A DNA stretch of 64,000 bases from Cryobacterium sp. MP_M3 (GTDB lineage: Bacteria > Actinomycetota > Actinomycetes > Actinomycetales > Microbacteriaceae). The translations under genes were made by a program, and so were the position numbers. Below, piece by piece: positions 50,736-59,239 of the stretch. The stretch spans positions 62,001 through 126,000 of the forward strand of contig NZ_JADOVI010000011.1 of assembly GCF_015752155.1 (NCBI RefSeq), read 5' to 3'. The notes below the pieces were generated by a model that worked only from the letters and a program-made list of their open reading frames with translations, was not told the origin of the DNA and made no database searches. Every line of letters begins with the position of its first letter. Position 1 is the stretch's first letter.

Positions 50736-52208
50736 TCAGCTCCGTCCACGGGAACCTGCCTGACCGAGCGCGCGATCGTGGATGATCTTCGCATAGGCGA
50801 GGCCGCTGTCCTTCACCGTGCGTTTTTGGGTGTCGTAGTCGACCCGCACGATCCCGAACCGTTTCGAGTAGCCCCAGGCCCATTCGTAGTTGTCCATCAG
50901 CGACCAGTAGAAGTAGCCCCTCACATCGACCCCCTCATCGATGGCGTCGAGGACCGCGCCCAGGTGGGATTCCAGGAACTCGGTGCGACGGGCATCCGGC
51001 ACGCTGCCGTCGCCGGCGACGACGTCGTCGAAGGCTGAGCCGTTCTCGGTGACGTAGATGGCGGTGCCTGCCGGGGCGGCATACTCGCTGTTCACGCGCA
51101 CGAGCAGTTCGCGCAGCCCGTCGGGCTGCACCTCCCACCCCATGCCGGTACGCGGCAGACCCTGGGAGTGGTGGTGGACGCCGTCCGCCGCGGGGAAGGG
51201 TGAGCGGGTCTGGCGGCCGGTCGGGGCCTCCGTCATCGGCGGATGCTCCGCCGGGCGATCGCCGAGCAGCTGGCCGTGGTAGTAGTTCACCCCGAGGGCG
51301 TCGATCGGCTGGCTGATCCGGGCCAGGTCGCCGTCTTCGATGACGTCGGTCAGCCCGAACGCGGCGACGTCGTGCAGCAGGTCCTCCGGGTAGGAGCCGC
51401 GGAAGATCGGGTCGAGGAAGAACCGGTTGAACTGGCCGTCGATCCGGCGAGCGGCATCGACGTCTCCGGGCCTGGCCGGGTCCACCGGCTTCGCGACCGT
51501 GAGGTTGAGGGTGATGCCCAGCTCGAGTCCAGGGTCCCGAGCGCGAAGGGCTTCGACGGTCAGACCGTGTCCGAGGAGCAGATGGTGGCCCGCGGCCAGT
51601 CCGTCCCGGGGGCTCTGTCGTCCGGGCGCGTGCACGCCGCCGGTGTAGCTGAGGAACGAGGAACACCACGGCTCGTTGAGGGTGGTCCAGACATCCACCC
51701 GGTCGCCGAGGGCGTCGTGCACGTGAAGGGCATAGTCCCGGAACCTCGCTGCCGTGTCCCGGCTGGTCCAGCCGCCCTGCTCCTCCAGAGCCTGGGGGAG
51801 GTCCCAGTGGTAGAGCGTGAGCCACGGCGTGATGTCCGCTTCCAGGAGCTCATCGACGAGTCGGGAGTAGAAGTCGATGCCCTTCGGGTTGACCGCGCCA
51901 CCGTCCGGCTGGACGCGCGACCAGGAGGTGGAAAACCGGTAGGACTGCAGGCCGAGACGTTTCATCAGCGCGACATCGTCACGGTAGCGGTGATAGTGGT
52001 CGCAGGCCGTGTCGCCGTTCTCGCCGCGCAGCACCGCACCCGGAACCCGGCTGAAGGCATCCCAGATCGAGTCGGTGCGCCCGTCTTCGTGGGCCGCGCC
52101 TTCGATCTGGTAGGCGGCCGTCGCGGCTCCGAAGAGGAAATCGGCGGGAAAGCGGCGGGCGTTCGCGGCGTGCAGATCCCGGGGCAGAGTGAGCGGTGCC
52201 GGAGTCAT
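50736..52208 (-). CDS. GH1 beta-glucosidase (BglC-like)
   Basis: A 490-aa family 1 glycosidase without signal peptide. Acid/base E179 in TLNEPWC and nucleophile E388 in YVTENGSA are intact, along with FLFGAATAAYQIEGA. It splits imported beta-glucosides such as cellobiose in the cytoplasm. The start overlaps the permease stop as ATGA, so it is translated with the transporter. Typical length. Confidence 0.93.
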   Translation of the reverse strand: MTPAPLTLPRDLHAANARRFPADFLFGAATAAYQIEGAAHEDGRTDSIWDAFSRVPGAVLRGENGDTACDHYHRYRDDVALMKRLGLQSYRFSTSWSRVQPDGGAVNPKGIDFYSRLVDELLEADITPWLTLYHWDLPQALEEQGGWTSRDTAARFRDYALHVHDALGDRVDVWTTLNEPWCSSFLSYTGGVHAPGRQSPRDGLAAGHHLLLGHGLTVEALRARDPGLELGITLNLTVAKPVDPARPGDVDAARRIDGQFNRFFLDPIFRGSYPEDLLHDVAAFGLTDVIEDGDLARISQPIDALGVNYYHGQLLGDRPAEHPPMTEAPTGRQTRSPFPAADGVHHHSQGLPRTGMGWEVQPDGLRELLVRVNSEYAAPAGTAIYVTENGSAFDDVVAGDGSVPDARRTEFLESHLGAVLDAIDEGVDVRGYFYWSLMDNYEWAWGYSKRFGIVRVDYDTQKRTVKDSGLAYAKIIHDRALGQAGSRGRS

Positions 52209-53044
52209 CCCTTCACGGCCCCCTGCATGATGCCCGCGACGAGCTGCTTGCCGAGGAACACGAAGACCAGGATGAGCGGGATGATCGACAGGACGACGCC
52301 GGCGAGCACGAGCGAGTAGTCGACGTAGAACGCGGCCTGCAACTGCTGCAGGGCCACCGGGAGGGTCGGGTTGCCGGGGCCGAGCACGATGAACGGCCAG
52401 AAGAAGTTGGTCCAGGTGCCGATGAACGTGAACAGGGCGAGCATGGCGGCGGCGGGGCGGGCCGCCGGAAGACCGATGTGCCAGAAGCTGCGGATCATGG
52501 AAGCGCCGTCCATCCGGACCGCCTCGATCAGCTCATCGGGAAGAGCGTCGCGCAGGTACTGGGTCATCCAGAACACGCCGAACGCGGTGACCATTCCTGG
52601 CGCGATGACGGCCCAGAGGCTGCCGGTCCAGCCGAGCTTGGCCATCACGATGAACAGCGGTACGACTCCCAGCTGCGTGGGAACCGCCATCGTCGCGATC
52701 ACGAAGATGAGCAGACCCTCGCGTCCGCGGAACTTCAGCTTGGCGAACGCATAACCGGCCAGGGTGCTGAACATCACCACGCTCAGGGAGACGGCCGAGG
52801 AGACGATGATGCTGTTGCCCAGTGCGGACCAGAAGGGGATGGTGTCGATCACCCGGGCGGCGTTGGCAAGGAAGTTGCCGCCGGGAATCCAGATCATGCC
52901 GTTCTGGTTGATCGCCGCCGCGTCCTGGCTGCCGATCAGGAAGGACCACCAGATCGGAAAGGCGGAACCGAGCATGACGGCGAGGAGGACGCCGTAGACC
53001 CAGAACCCGGGACGGCGGTCGTGACCGCCGATCGTGGCGCTCAT
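52205..53044 (-). CDS. Sugar ABC transporter permease (CebG-like)
   Basis: A 279-aa MalG-type permease with six helices and the EAA loop (ELIEAVRMDGASMIRSFWHIGLPAARPA) that docks the ATPase. It overlaps both neighbours by 4 bp (ATGA). No ATPase gene is in the locus; actinobacterial sugar importers commonly share an MsiK ATPase encoded elsewhere. Confidence 0.9.
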   Translation of the reverse strand: MSATIGGHDRRPGFWVYGVLLAVMLGSAFPIWWSFLIGSQDAAAINQNGMIWIPGGNFLANAARVIDTIPFWSALGNSIIVSSAVSLSVVMFSTLAGYAFAKLKFRGREGLLIFVIATMAVPTQLGVVPLFIVMAKLGWTGSLWAVIAPGMVTAFGVFWMTQYLRDALPDELIEAVRMDGASMIRSFWHIGLPAARPAAAMLALFTFIGTWTNFFWPFIVLGPGNPTLPVALQQLQAAFYVDYSLVLAGVVLSIIPLILVFVFLGKQLVAGIMQGAVKG

Positions 53045-54021
53045 GAGATGCCTTTCTGGCGGAGCCGGCGCTCTGAGGCGCCCGCGATGCGTCGGGTGAT
53101 GACGAAGTTGAGGATCGCGATCACGATGATGATGAGGAAGAGGAGCCACGCGACCGCGGAGGCTCGGCCGAAGTTGCGCTGGTTCCAGCCGAGCTCGTAG
53201 ATGTACAGGGTCAGGGTTTGCCACTGGCGGTTTGCCCCGCCCTGGCCGGCCTGGTCGAACATCCTGGCCTCGTCGAAGATCTGCAGGCCGCCGATGGTCG
53301 ACGTGATGATCACGAAGATGATGATGGGGCGCAGCAGCGGCACGGTGATCGACCGGAAGGTGCGGAACCGGCTGGCCCCGTCGATCAGGGCCGCCTCGTA
53401 GTAGTCGCGGGGCACGGCCTGCATGGCGGCGAGGAAGATGAGGGCGTTGTAGCCCGTCCAGCGGAAGTTGACCATGGTGGCGATGGCGATGTGGCTCGGC
53501 AGCACGTCCACGTGCCAGCGCACCGGCCCGAGGCCGACGTCGGTGAGCAGGCTGTTGATCAGGCCGTACTTGTCACCGAACAGGTCGTTGAAGATGAGGG
53601 CGACAGCGACGGGGGCCACCACGTAGGGCAGCAGCACGCCCATCCGCCAGAACGTCTTGCCGCGGAGGTTGAAATCGAGCACGGCCGCGATGCTGATCGC
53701 GACGAGAACCTGCGGAATGCTGGAGAGCAGGAAGATGCTGAAGGTGTTGCGCAGGGAGGTCCAGAAGTACGGTTGGGCAAGCACCGTGGAGAAGTTCTCA
53801 AGGCCGACGAAATCGCCCTGCCCGCCGATCAGGTTCCAGTCGTGCACCGACACCCACGCCGTGTAGAGCAGCGGAAACAAGCCGACGAGTGCGAACACGA
53901 CGAAGAACGGGGAGATGTAGAGGTAGGGCGAGAAGCGAACATCCCACCGGCTGAGTTTGTGGCTGAGGGCGATACGACGGATGCTGCGGGCGTTCACCCC
54001 GGCAGCGGCGGCGGTGGTCAT
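53041..54021 (-). CDS. Sugar ABC transporter permease (CebF-like)
   Basis: A 326-aa MalF-type permease, six helices, EAA loop YYEAALIDGASRFRTFRSITVPLLRPI. First of two permease genes and coupled to the second by ATGA overlap. Separated from the binding-protein gene by 142 bp that hold a long perfect stem-loop and TCGA repeats, so its expression is likely set lower than that of the binding protein. Confidence 0.9.
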   Translation of the reverse strand: MTTAAAAGVNARSIRRIALSHKLSRWDVRFSPYLYISPFFVVFALVGLFPLLYTAWVSVHDWNLIGGQGDFVGLENFSTVLAQPYFWTSLRNTFSIFLLSSIPQVLVAISIAAVLDFNLRGKTFWRMGVLLPYVVAPVAVALIFNDLFGDKYGLINSLLTDVGLGPVRWHVDVLPSHIAIATMVNFRWTGYNALIFLAAMQAVPRDYYEAALIDGASRFRTFRSITVPLLRPIIIFVIITSTIGGLQIFDEARMFDQAGQGGANRQWQTLTLYIYELGWNQRNFGRASAVAWLLFLIIIVIAILNFVITRRIAGASERRLRQKGIS

Positions 54022-54034
54022 GAAGAGTCCTTCG

Positions 54035-54075
54035 GTGGTTGAGCTTGTCGAAACCCGGTGGGCGAGCGTGTCGAG
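54035..54075. repeat. TCGA-type dispersed repeat before the permease genes
   Basis: The segment contains GGTTGAGCTTGTCGAAACCC followed by GCGAGCGTGTCGAGACCC, degenerate copies of the TCGA-N5-TCGA unit also present at 27771-27873 and 48398-48452, plus a further GGTCGAGACCC near 54091. The copies lie in the gap between binding-protein and permease genes. Confidence 0.6.
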
Positions 54076-54099
54076 ACCCGGCGGTCATGCCGGTCGAGA

Positions 54100-54152
54100 C
54101 CCGCAGCTGGGCCGGTCGAGGCGATGCTGGCCTCGACCGGCCCAGCTGCGGG
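54100..54152 (-). terminator. 23-bp perfect stem-loop after the binding-protein gene
   Basis: Bases 54100-54122 pair without mismatch with 54130-54152 around a 7-base loop, the longest inverted repeat in the window. It stands 11 bp past the stop of the binding-protein gene and before the permeases. Such structures commonly stabilise upstream mRNA or partly terminate transcription, giving excess binding protein. No U-tract follows. Confidence 0.75.
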
Positions 54153-54163
54153 GGTGATGCTGG

Positions 54164-55447
54164 TTAGCCGAGCGCCTTGACGTCGGTCGTCCACTGCGCC
54201 CAGGACTCGTCCGGCGTCATCGTGCCGTCCTCGACCCGGGTGAGCGCCTGCTGCATCGCGTCGTTGATCGCGAAGTAATGCGTGCCCTTGAACGGCGTCA
54301 CATCGACGGCCGCGGCACGGTTTGCCAGGATCTGGCCGGTCGGGGCGTTGTTGAAGAACTCGTTGGTCGCACCGAGCAGCTTGTCGCTGGCGAGGGCGTC
54401 GACCTGGCTCGGGAAGGTGCCCTTCGAGGCGAACGCCTTGAGCTGCTGCTCCGGGGCGGTGAGCCAGGCAGCGAGCTTCTGGGCCGCCTCCTGGTGCTTG
54501 GACTGCTTCGGAACGGTCAGGTACGAGCCGCCCCAGTTGCCGCCTCCGCCGGGGAACGTGTCGGCGATGTCCCAGCCGGTCACGCCCTTGGCATCGCCCG
54601 AGATCACGCCGAGCATCCAGCCCGGGCAGAGCATCGTGGCGAAACCGTTGTTCTGGAAGCTCGCGGTCCAGTCGTCGCTCCACTGTCCCAGGTGCGCGGA
54701 CAGGGTGCTGCTGGCGGCGAGAACGCTCGTGTAGGCCTTCTTCACGTCGGGGTTCTCGGTGGCGATGATGGTGCCGTCTTTTTTCTCATAGGCGTTGGGC
54801 ATCTGGTTGACCACACCCTGCCAGGTCGCTCCGGCCGAGTCGAACCACGGCACGTTGGTGCCGGCGGCCTCGAACGTCTTGCCGGCCGCGTAGTAGCTGT
54901 CCCAGCTGGTGCCGAGAAGCTTGGCGACCTCGGCGCGATCGGTCGGCAGGCCGGCCGCGGCGAACAGGTCGGAGCGGTAACAGACGCCCTCCGGACCGAT
55001 GTCGGTGCCGTACGCGATCAGGTGGCCGTCGGCATCCGTGGCGGCCTTGGCCTTCCAGTCCAGCCACCGTCCCTTGACGTCGTCGGACGTGAGGTCCACG
55101 AACTGATCGGAGTACTGCAGGAGTTCGGGAAGCCAGTCGACCTCGATGGCCTCGACGTCGCTCAGGCCGCTGCCCGCGGCCAGGCGGGTGGTGAGGTTGT
55201 CGCGGGCCTCGTTGGAGGTCGCCGCCTTCTTGTGGGTGATGGTGACGTTCGGGTTCGCTGCCTCGTACTCGGCGAAGAGGTCGTCGTAACCGAATTCGTT
55301 GAAGGTGGCGACGGTCAGTTTCACCTTCTCGTCCTTGGCTGCGGTGGAGCCGGTGCCGGCGGCGCAGCCGGTGAGGATCAATGCGAAGGATGCTGCTCCG
55401 ACGATGGTTGCTGTAAGTGTGGGGCGCGGAATACGCTTCACGGTCAC
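54164..55447 (-). CDS. Sugar-binding lipoprotein of ABC importer (CebE-like)
   Basis: A 427-aa extracellular solute-binding protein of the MalE/CebE family 1. Lipobox LILTGCAAG puts the lipidated Cys at residue 28. The mature part has VATFNEFGYDDLFAEYEAANPNV and the usual hinge segments. It delivers sugar to the two permeases encoded downstream. A CebR-like half-matching site precedes it (55476-55489). Ligand, probably a beta-linked oligosaccharide, is inferred from the GH1 gene. Confidence 0.92.
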   Translation of the reverse strand: MTVKRIPRPTLTATIVGAASFALILTGCAAGTGSTAAKDEKVKLTVATFNEFGYDDLFAEYEAANPNVTITHKKAATSNEARDNLTTRLAAGSGLSDVEAIEVDWLPELLQYSDQFVDLTSDDVKGRWLDWKAKAATDADGHLIAYGTDIGPEGVCYRSDLFAAAGLPTDRAEVAKLLGTSWDSYYAAGKTFEAAGTNVPWFDSAGATWQGVVNQMPNAYEKKDGTIIATENPDVKKAYTSVLAASSTLSAHLGQWSDDWTASFQNNGFATMLCPGWMLGVISGDAKGVTGWDIADTFPGGGGNWGGSYLTVPKQSKHQEAAQKLAAWLTAPEQQLKAFASKGTFPSQVDALASDKLLGATNEFFNNAPTGQILANRAAAVDVTPFKGTHYFAINDAMQQALTRVEDGTMTPDESWAQWTTDVKALG

Positions 55448-55475
55448 TCCCTTGTGTGCGTGCTGATAGTGGATG

Positions 55476-55489
55476 CGAGTCCGCTCTCA
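55476..55489 (-). promoter_or_regulatory. Imperfect CebR-type operator upstream of the binding-protein gene
   Basis: CGAGTCCGCTCTCA matches the palindrome at 59098-59111 in 11 of 14 positions, with a perfect right half CGCTCTCA. It lies 29 bp before the binding-protein start, so the LacI-type protein may also act here. Confidence 0.45.
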
Positions 55490-55540
55490 AGTCGTGTGGC
55501 CACGGGGCCTTGAGTGGCGGTTCGCCCGTCGCCGCTCGGG

Positions 55541-58500
55541 TCAGAATTCGGCCGTCCCCGGCACGGTCACCCTGATGGAGCGCACCAGGCCGTCGCGGCG
55601 GAAGACGCTCGCGCTGAGTTCGGCGTCGAGCGCACCGCCGGCTCCGGACACCCGGCTGCCGTCGGCGAGGTGCGCGACCACCTCGAGCGGGCCGCCGCGG
55701 TGGAACACGACCGGAACCTGGCAGAACGTGAACGCGAGCGCGCCCACGGGCAGCTCGATGCGCTGCCGCTCGCCGGCGACGTCCCGGTAGGCGAACGTGC
55801 CGGGTGCCGTGGTCCATTCGCCGGCCCGCAGCAGGGTGGGTCTGAGCCGGATGCGACCGTCCTCGACCCGCAGGCCGAGTTCGCCCAGGCGGGTGAGCAC
55901 CTCCTCCTTGACCTGCCCGGTCATCCCCGGCTGCCGGGCGCCGTGTCCGGCCGGTGTGTGCGAGTAGGGGTCGGTCGGGAAGGCGCCGTAGGTCAGAGGG
56001 TCCTTGCAGTAGCCGATGCCGGCCCGCACGTCCTCATACGCCGCCATCAGCCCCCGGATCGCCAACTCGTCGGCCCGCTCGGCGAGGGCACGTTCGAGTG
56101 TTTCCTGCACCGCGAGCAGCAGCTTGGACACCATGTGCCAGTAGATGCTGCCGAGGCCCTCGTAGGCGAAGAACGAGCCGGAGCGCCCGGTGAACTCCGC
56201 GTGCCGGAAGACGTCCTCGAAGATGTCGAGGAGCCGTACCCGGTCCCGTTCCACGGCGTCGTGCAGGGCCGGGTCGGCGCTGAGCCGGTCCAGCGCCTCC
56301 GAAACGCCCTGGGCGTTCCGAATGTGGGCGGCGAAGTGCAGGTCGCCGGCGACATCCCGCACCACGATGCTGCGGTCCCCGGCCTCCACGAGGCGCAGGG
56401 CGAGCGGGCAGTCGGCGGCCCGCTCCGCGCCGAACGTGTTACGGGCGAGGAAGGAGGGCAGGTCCTTGTCGGGATAGAGGATGTAGCTGTGCTGGTCGGC
56501 GCGGTACAGCCGGCTGGTGCGCAGCGCGCCGAGCACGTCCAGCGACTCCTCGGGGCTGAGCAGGCCGGAGGACAGGATCGCGACCTGGCCCTCGAGCATC
56601 TCCGCGAGCGGTCGCACGTCGGCCCGATCAGATCCGAGGCCGAGCAGGTTGTAGGAGTGCAGGAGCCCGTCGTCCCGCCGGTTCGCGCGCAGGCCGGACT
56701 CGACGAAGCATCGGGCCAGACCGAGCAGCTCGGCCACATCTGCTGCGGCGACCGTCGCGCGATCGCCGCCGAACCCGGCGTAGACCCGGTCCCGGTAGGC
56801 GGTGCCGGCCTCACCCAGTCCGTCCATGACGGCGCGTCGGCGCGTGGAATCGAACCCGCCGGCCAGCGCATCCGCATGCCCGCGGAGCACGTCGCGCACC
56901 GCGGTGAGCAGCCCGGCGAGCTCGGTGCTGAGCTCGACGTCGACGGTCAGGAGATCCTGCATGAAGACGAGGTAGCGGCGCAGGTAGGCGAGGGTCACCA
57001 CCGAGAGCCCTCGGCCGACCAGCGCGTTGTTGGCGTCGTTCCATTCCGGGCGTTGCGTGGTCATCCAGATGCCGCCGTCCGGCACCAGGTTGACGAGCTT
57101 GGCCAGCAGGAGCAGCAGCACCTTCTCGGCCAGCGTCACCCGCACGAGGTCTCCGTCGGCTCCGTGCACGAGCCGGCCGTCCGCCCCTTCCGCGGCGACC
57201 CGTCGGGTGATCAACCGTTGTCGCTCCTCGTCGAAGGTGATCGTGTTGTACGGGTCCGCGAGGATGTCCGCATAGCCGGCAATCCGGTACGGCACATCGG
57301 CGTGGGTGAAGGCCGCCCGGTTGATGAGCGCGTCGAGGCGTCCCGGGTGGAAACGCCGGGATGTCTCGAGCAGCTTGAGCAGGTAGATGATCTGGTGGTC
57401 GCTCCAGTACCCGATGTTGGCCCAGGGGTTCTCAGGCTCGGGCACCTCCCAGTCGATGCCGTCGCGGGAGATCCGGTATGGGTTGTAGCCGTCGGCGGTC
57501 GTGGCGTCGAGGAAGATCGTGACCATCGACTCGACGTATTCGGGGAACGACCAGGCCAGCGCCTCCCAGTTCTGGAAAATGTCCCGCCAATTGCCCTGGT
57601 ACTCCAGGCGACGGTTCCCGCTCTCGTCTGTGAGGACGATCCGGAACTGGTTCCACGGCCGGCTCGGGTCGCCGTGCCGACGGCTGAACGTGAGCGGCAG
57701 GTACTCCGTGGCGAGGCGCCACAGGTCGACGTCGCCATGCTCCCGGGCGATGGCGATGAGCTCGTCCGCCCGCAGCCGCTCGGGCAGAGCCTCCAGCACC
57801 GCGGCGCAGCGGCGTGCGGTGGACGGGCTCCGCTGGGCGATGAACGCCCGCACGTCGCGGGGCTCCACCGTGTAGCCCTCGGCGGGGACGCCGCCGCGCA
57901 TCGTGTTGAAGAGCACATTGGCGGTGTGGTGGATGGTCGCCAGCTCGTCGCCGCTCTGCTGCGTGGCATCGGTGGCCGCCAGGATCGTTTCCAGGTCGGA
58001 CCGGGTGCCGACGATGTCGGCCGCGAGCTCCGCGGCAAGACCGAGCGGGTCGCGCAGCTTCGCGCGCAGGCCGACGACATCGGCCGAGTCCTGGTTCACG
58101 TCGGCGACGACGTGCCAGCTCGCAGTGCTGCCGGGGGCGAGCCTGATCCGGGCATGCACGAGGTAGGCGCCGCGCCGGCCGCGGACATCCGTTTCGGCGG
58201 TGATGCCCCGGCCCCGGGAGAAGGCGGCCACCTGGTCGATCGAGAGCAGATGCTCGGCGTTGTCCAGTCCGACCTGCCAGGCCACGTTGGCCTGCAGCGA
58301 TTCGCTGGGCTCGGCGAGGTCGGACAGGGTCGCGCTCAGCGTGAGCAGACCGAGGCCGGTCGGCTGGTCGAGTTCGGCGCGCTTGTAGGCGTCGAGCAGC
58401 ACGCTCAGCTCGTTCTGCGTCTTCTGTCCGGCCCCGGCCGGAAGGATGTTCACCAGGCCGTCGAGGAGGTCGATGTCGAGTTGCTCGCCAGTCTGTCCGC

Positions 58501-59035
58501 CCGGCTTGTCGTCGGCGAGCGAGGTCAGGGCGCAGCTGCGCACGACGCCGAAGCGCGCGCTCGTCTGCCAGGTCACGCGCAGGCGCAGGCCGAGGTCCGG
58601 ACGGGTCTCCTCGAAGACCAGGGTGGTGCCGAGGGCGTCCTTGTAGAGGGTGCGCTGCACGGCTTGATCGCCGGGGCGAAGATCCGCGAACGGCTGCCAG
58701 TGCGTGCTGGTGTCGTCGGGGCGTCGAACGCGCAGCACGCTGAGACCGCCGGTTCGCCCGGCGCTTTCGGTGACCTTGTCGTCGGTGTAATAGGGGAAGA
58801 GGGCCCGATCGGCGTCGACCCGGCCCGCCGTCAGGCCCCCCGTGCTCGAGATGAAGAACCAGACGTCGCTCGCGCCGACGAGGGTCATGAAGAACGGCGG
58901 CATCTGGTCGTAGTTCTCGATCCGGTAGAACCGGCGTCCGTCCAGGTCGACCGGTCCACCCCGCACGCTGCCCTCTCCGGCGTCGAACGCGCTATCGTCC
59001 AGAGGGGAGTTTTCGGCGATGGTCTCGACGTTCAT
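55541..59035 (-). CDS. Large GH94-like (alpha/alpha)6 carbohydrate-active protein of unknown specificity
   Basis: An 1164-aa protein, no signal peptide, first gene of the beta-glucoside operon (94 bp to the binding-protein gene). The N-terminus has beta-sandwich features (FYRIENYDQMPPFFMTLVG, WFFISSTGGLTAGR at about 60-73) as in glycoside phosphorylases; the middle has GNWRDIFQNWEALAWSFPEY (about 478-497) and NIGYWSDHQIIYLL (about 538-551) resembling (alpha/alpha)6 barrels; the end has YGAFPTDPYSHTPAGHG and PGMTGQVKEEV. I do not see the usual GH94 aspartate motif, so family membership is a guess. Likely acts on an imported glycan in the cytoplasm. GGAGG precedes ATG 59035. Confidence 0.6.
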   Translation of the reverse strand: MNVETIAENSPLDDSAFDAGEGSVRGGPVDLDGRRFYRIENYDQMPPFFMTLVGASDVWFFISSTGGLTAGRVDADRALFPYYTDDKVTESAGRTGGLSVLRVRRPDDTSTHWQPFADLRPGDQAVQRTLYKDALGTTLVFEETRPDLGLRLRVTWQTSARFGVVRSCALTSLADDKPGGQTGEQLDIDLLDGLVNILPAGAGQKTQNELSVLLDAYKRAELDQPTGLGLLTLSATLSDLAEPSESLQANVAWQVGLDNAEHLLSIDQVAAFSRGRGITAETDVRGRRGAYLVHARIRLAPGSTASWHVVADVNQDSADVVGLRAKLRDPLGLAAELAADIVGTRSDLETILAATDATQQSGDELATIHHTANVLFNTMRGGVPAEGYTVEPRDVRAFIAQRSPSTARRCAAVLEALPERLRADELIAIAREHGDVDLWRLATEYLPLTFSRRHGDPSRPWNQFRIVLTDESGNRRLEYQGNWRDIFQNWEALAWSFPEYVESMVTIFLDATTADGYNPYRISRDGIDWEVPEPENPWANIGYWSDHQIIYLLKLLETSRRFHPGRLDALINRAAFTHADVPYRIAGYADILADPYNTITFDEERQRLITRRVAAEGADGRLVHGADGDLVRVTLAEKVLLLLLAKLVNLVPDGGIWMTTQRPEWNDANNALVGRGLSVVTLAYLRRYLVFMQDLLTVDVELSTELAGLLTAVRDVLRGHADALAGGFDSTRRRAVMDGLGEAGTAYRDRVYAGFGGDRATVAAADVAELLGLARCFVESGLRANRRDDGLLHSYNLLGLGSDRADVRPLAEMLEGQVAILSSGLLSPEESLDVLGALRTSRLYRADQHSYILYPDKDLPSFLARNTFGAERAADCPLALRLVEAGDRSIVVRDVAGDLHFAAHIRNAQGVSEALDRLSADPALHDAVERDRVRLLDIFEDVFRHAEFTGRSGSFFAYEGLGSIYWHMVSKLLLAVQETLERALAERADELAIRGLMAAYEDVRAGIGYCKDPLTYGAFPTDPYSHTPAGHGARQPGMTGQVKEEVLTRLGELGLRVEDGRIRLRPTLLRAGEWTTAPGTFAYRDVAGERQRIELPVGALAFTFCQVPVVFHRGGPLEVVAHLADGSRVSGAGGALDAELSASVFRRDGLVRSIRVTVPGTAEF

Positions 59036-59097
59036 GTGATCCTCCAGTGGATTCACCCCGGCGGATGTTCCGGCCGGGGACCGCTCCATCTCACAGA

Positions 59098-59111
59098 TGA
59101 GAGCGCTCTCA
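59098..59111. promoter_or_regulatory. CebR-type operator of the beta-glucoside operon
   Basis: TGAGAGCGCTCTCA, a perfect 14-bp palindrome with central CG as in LacI-family sites. It differs from the Streptomyces CebR operator TGGGAGCGCTCCCA at two symmetric positions. It stands 63 bp upstream of the first gene of the operon. Confidence 0.8.
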
Positions 59112-59139
59112 CAGAGTGTCAGACATCGCGCCAACGTTC

Positions 59140-59179
59140 AAGCGCGGTCCCTCCGGCGAATGCCGCAGGGACCGCGCTT
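59140..59179. terminator. Hairpin insulating the beta-glucoside operon
   Basis: A 13-bp perfect stem (59140-59152 with 59167-59179) continues, after one mismatch, into a 4-bp CGGC/GCCG stem with a GAAT loop. It lies between the NAD-binding gene end and the operator, so it likely stops readthrough into the operon. Confidence 0.65.
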
Positions 59180-59191
59180 CGAGGGTGCCCC

Positions 59192-59220
59192 CTGAGGGTT
59201 ACCGGTTGGCCGACCCTCAG
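59192..59220 (-). terminator. Second hairpin after the NAD(P)-binding gene
   Basis: CTGAGGGT and ACCCTCAG pair perfectly around a 13-base loop, 19 bp past the stop of the NAD(P)-binding gene on the minus strand. With the hairpin at 59140-59179 it makes a tandem terminator. Confidence 0.55.
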
Positions 59221-59239
59221 CCCGAGAGCGGCGGGCGGC

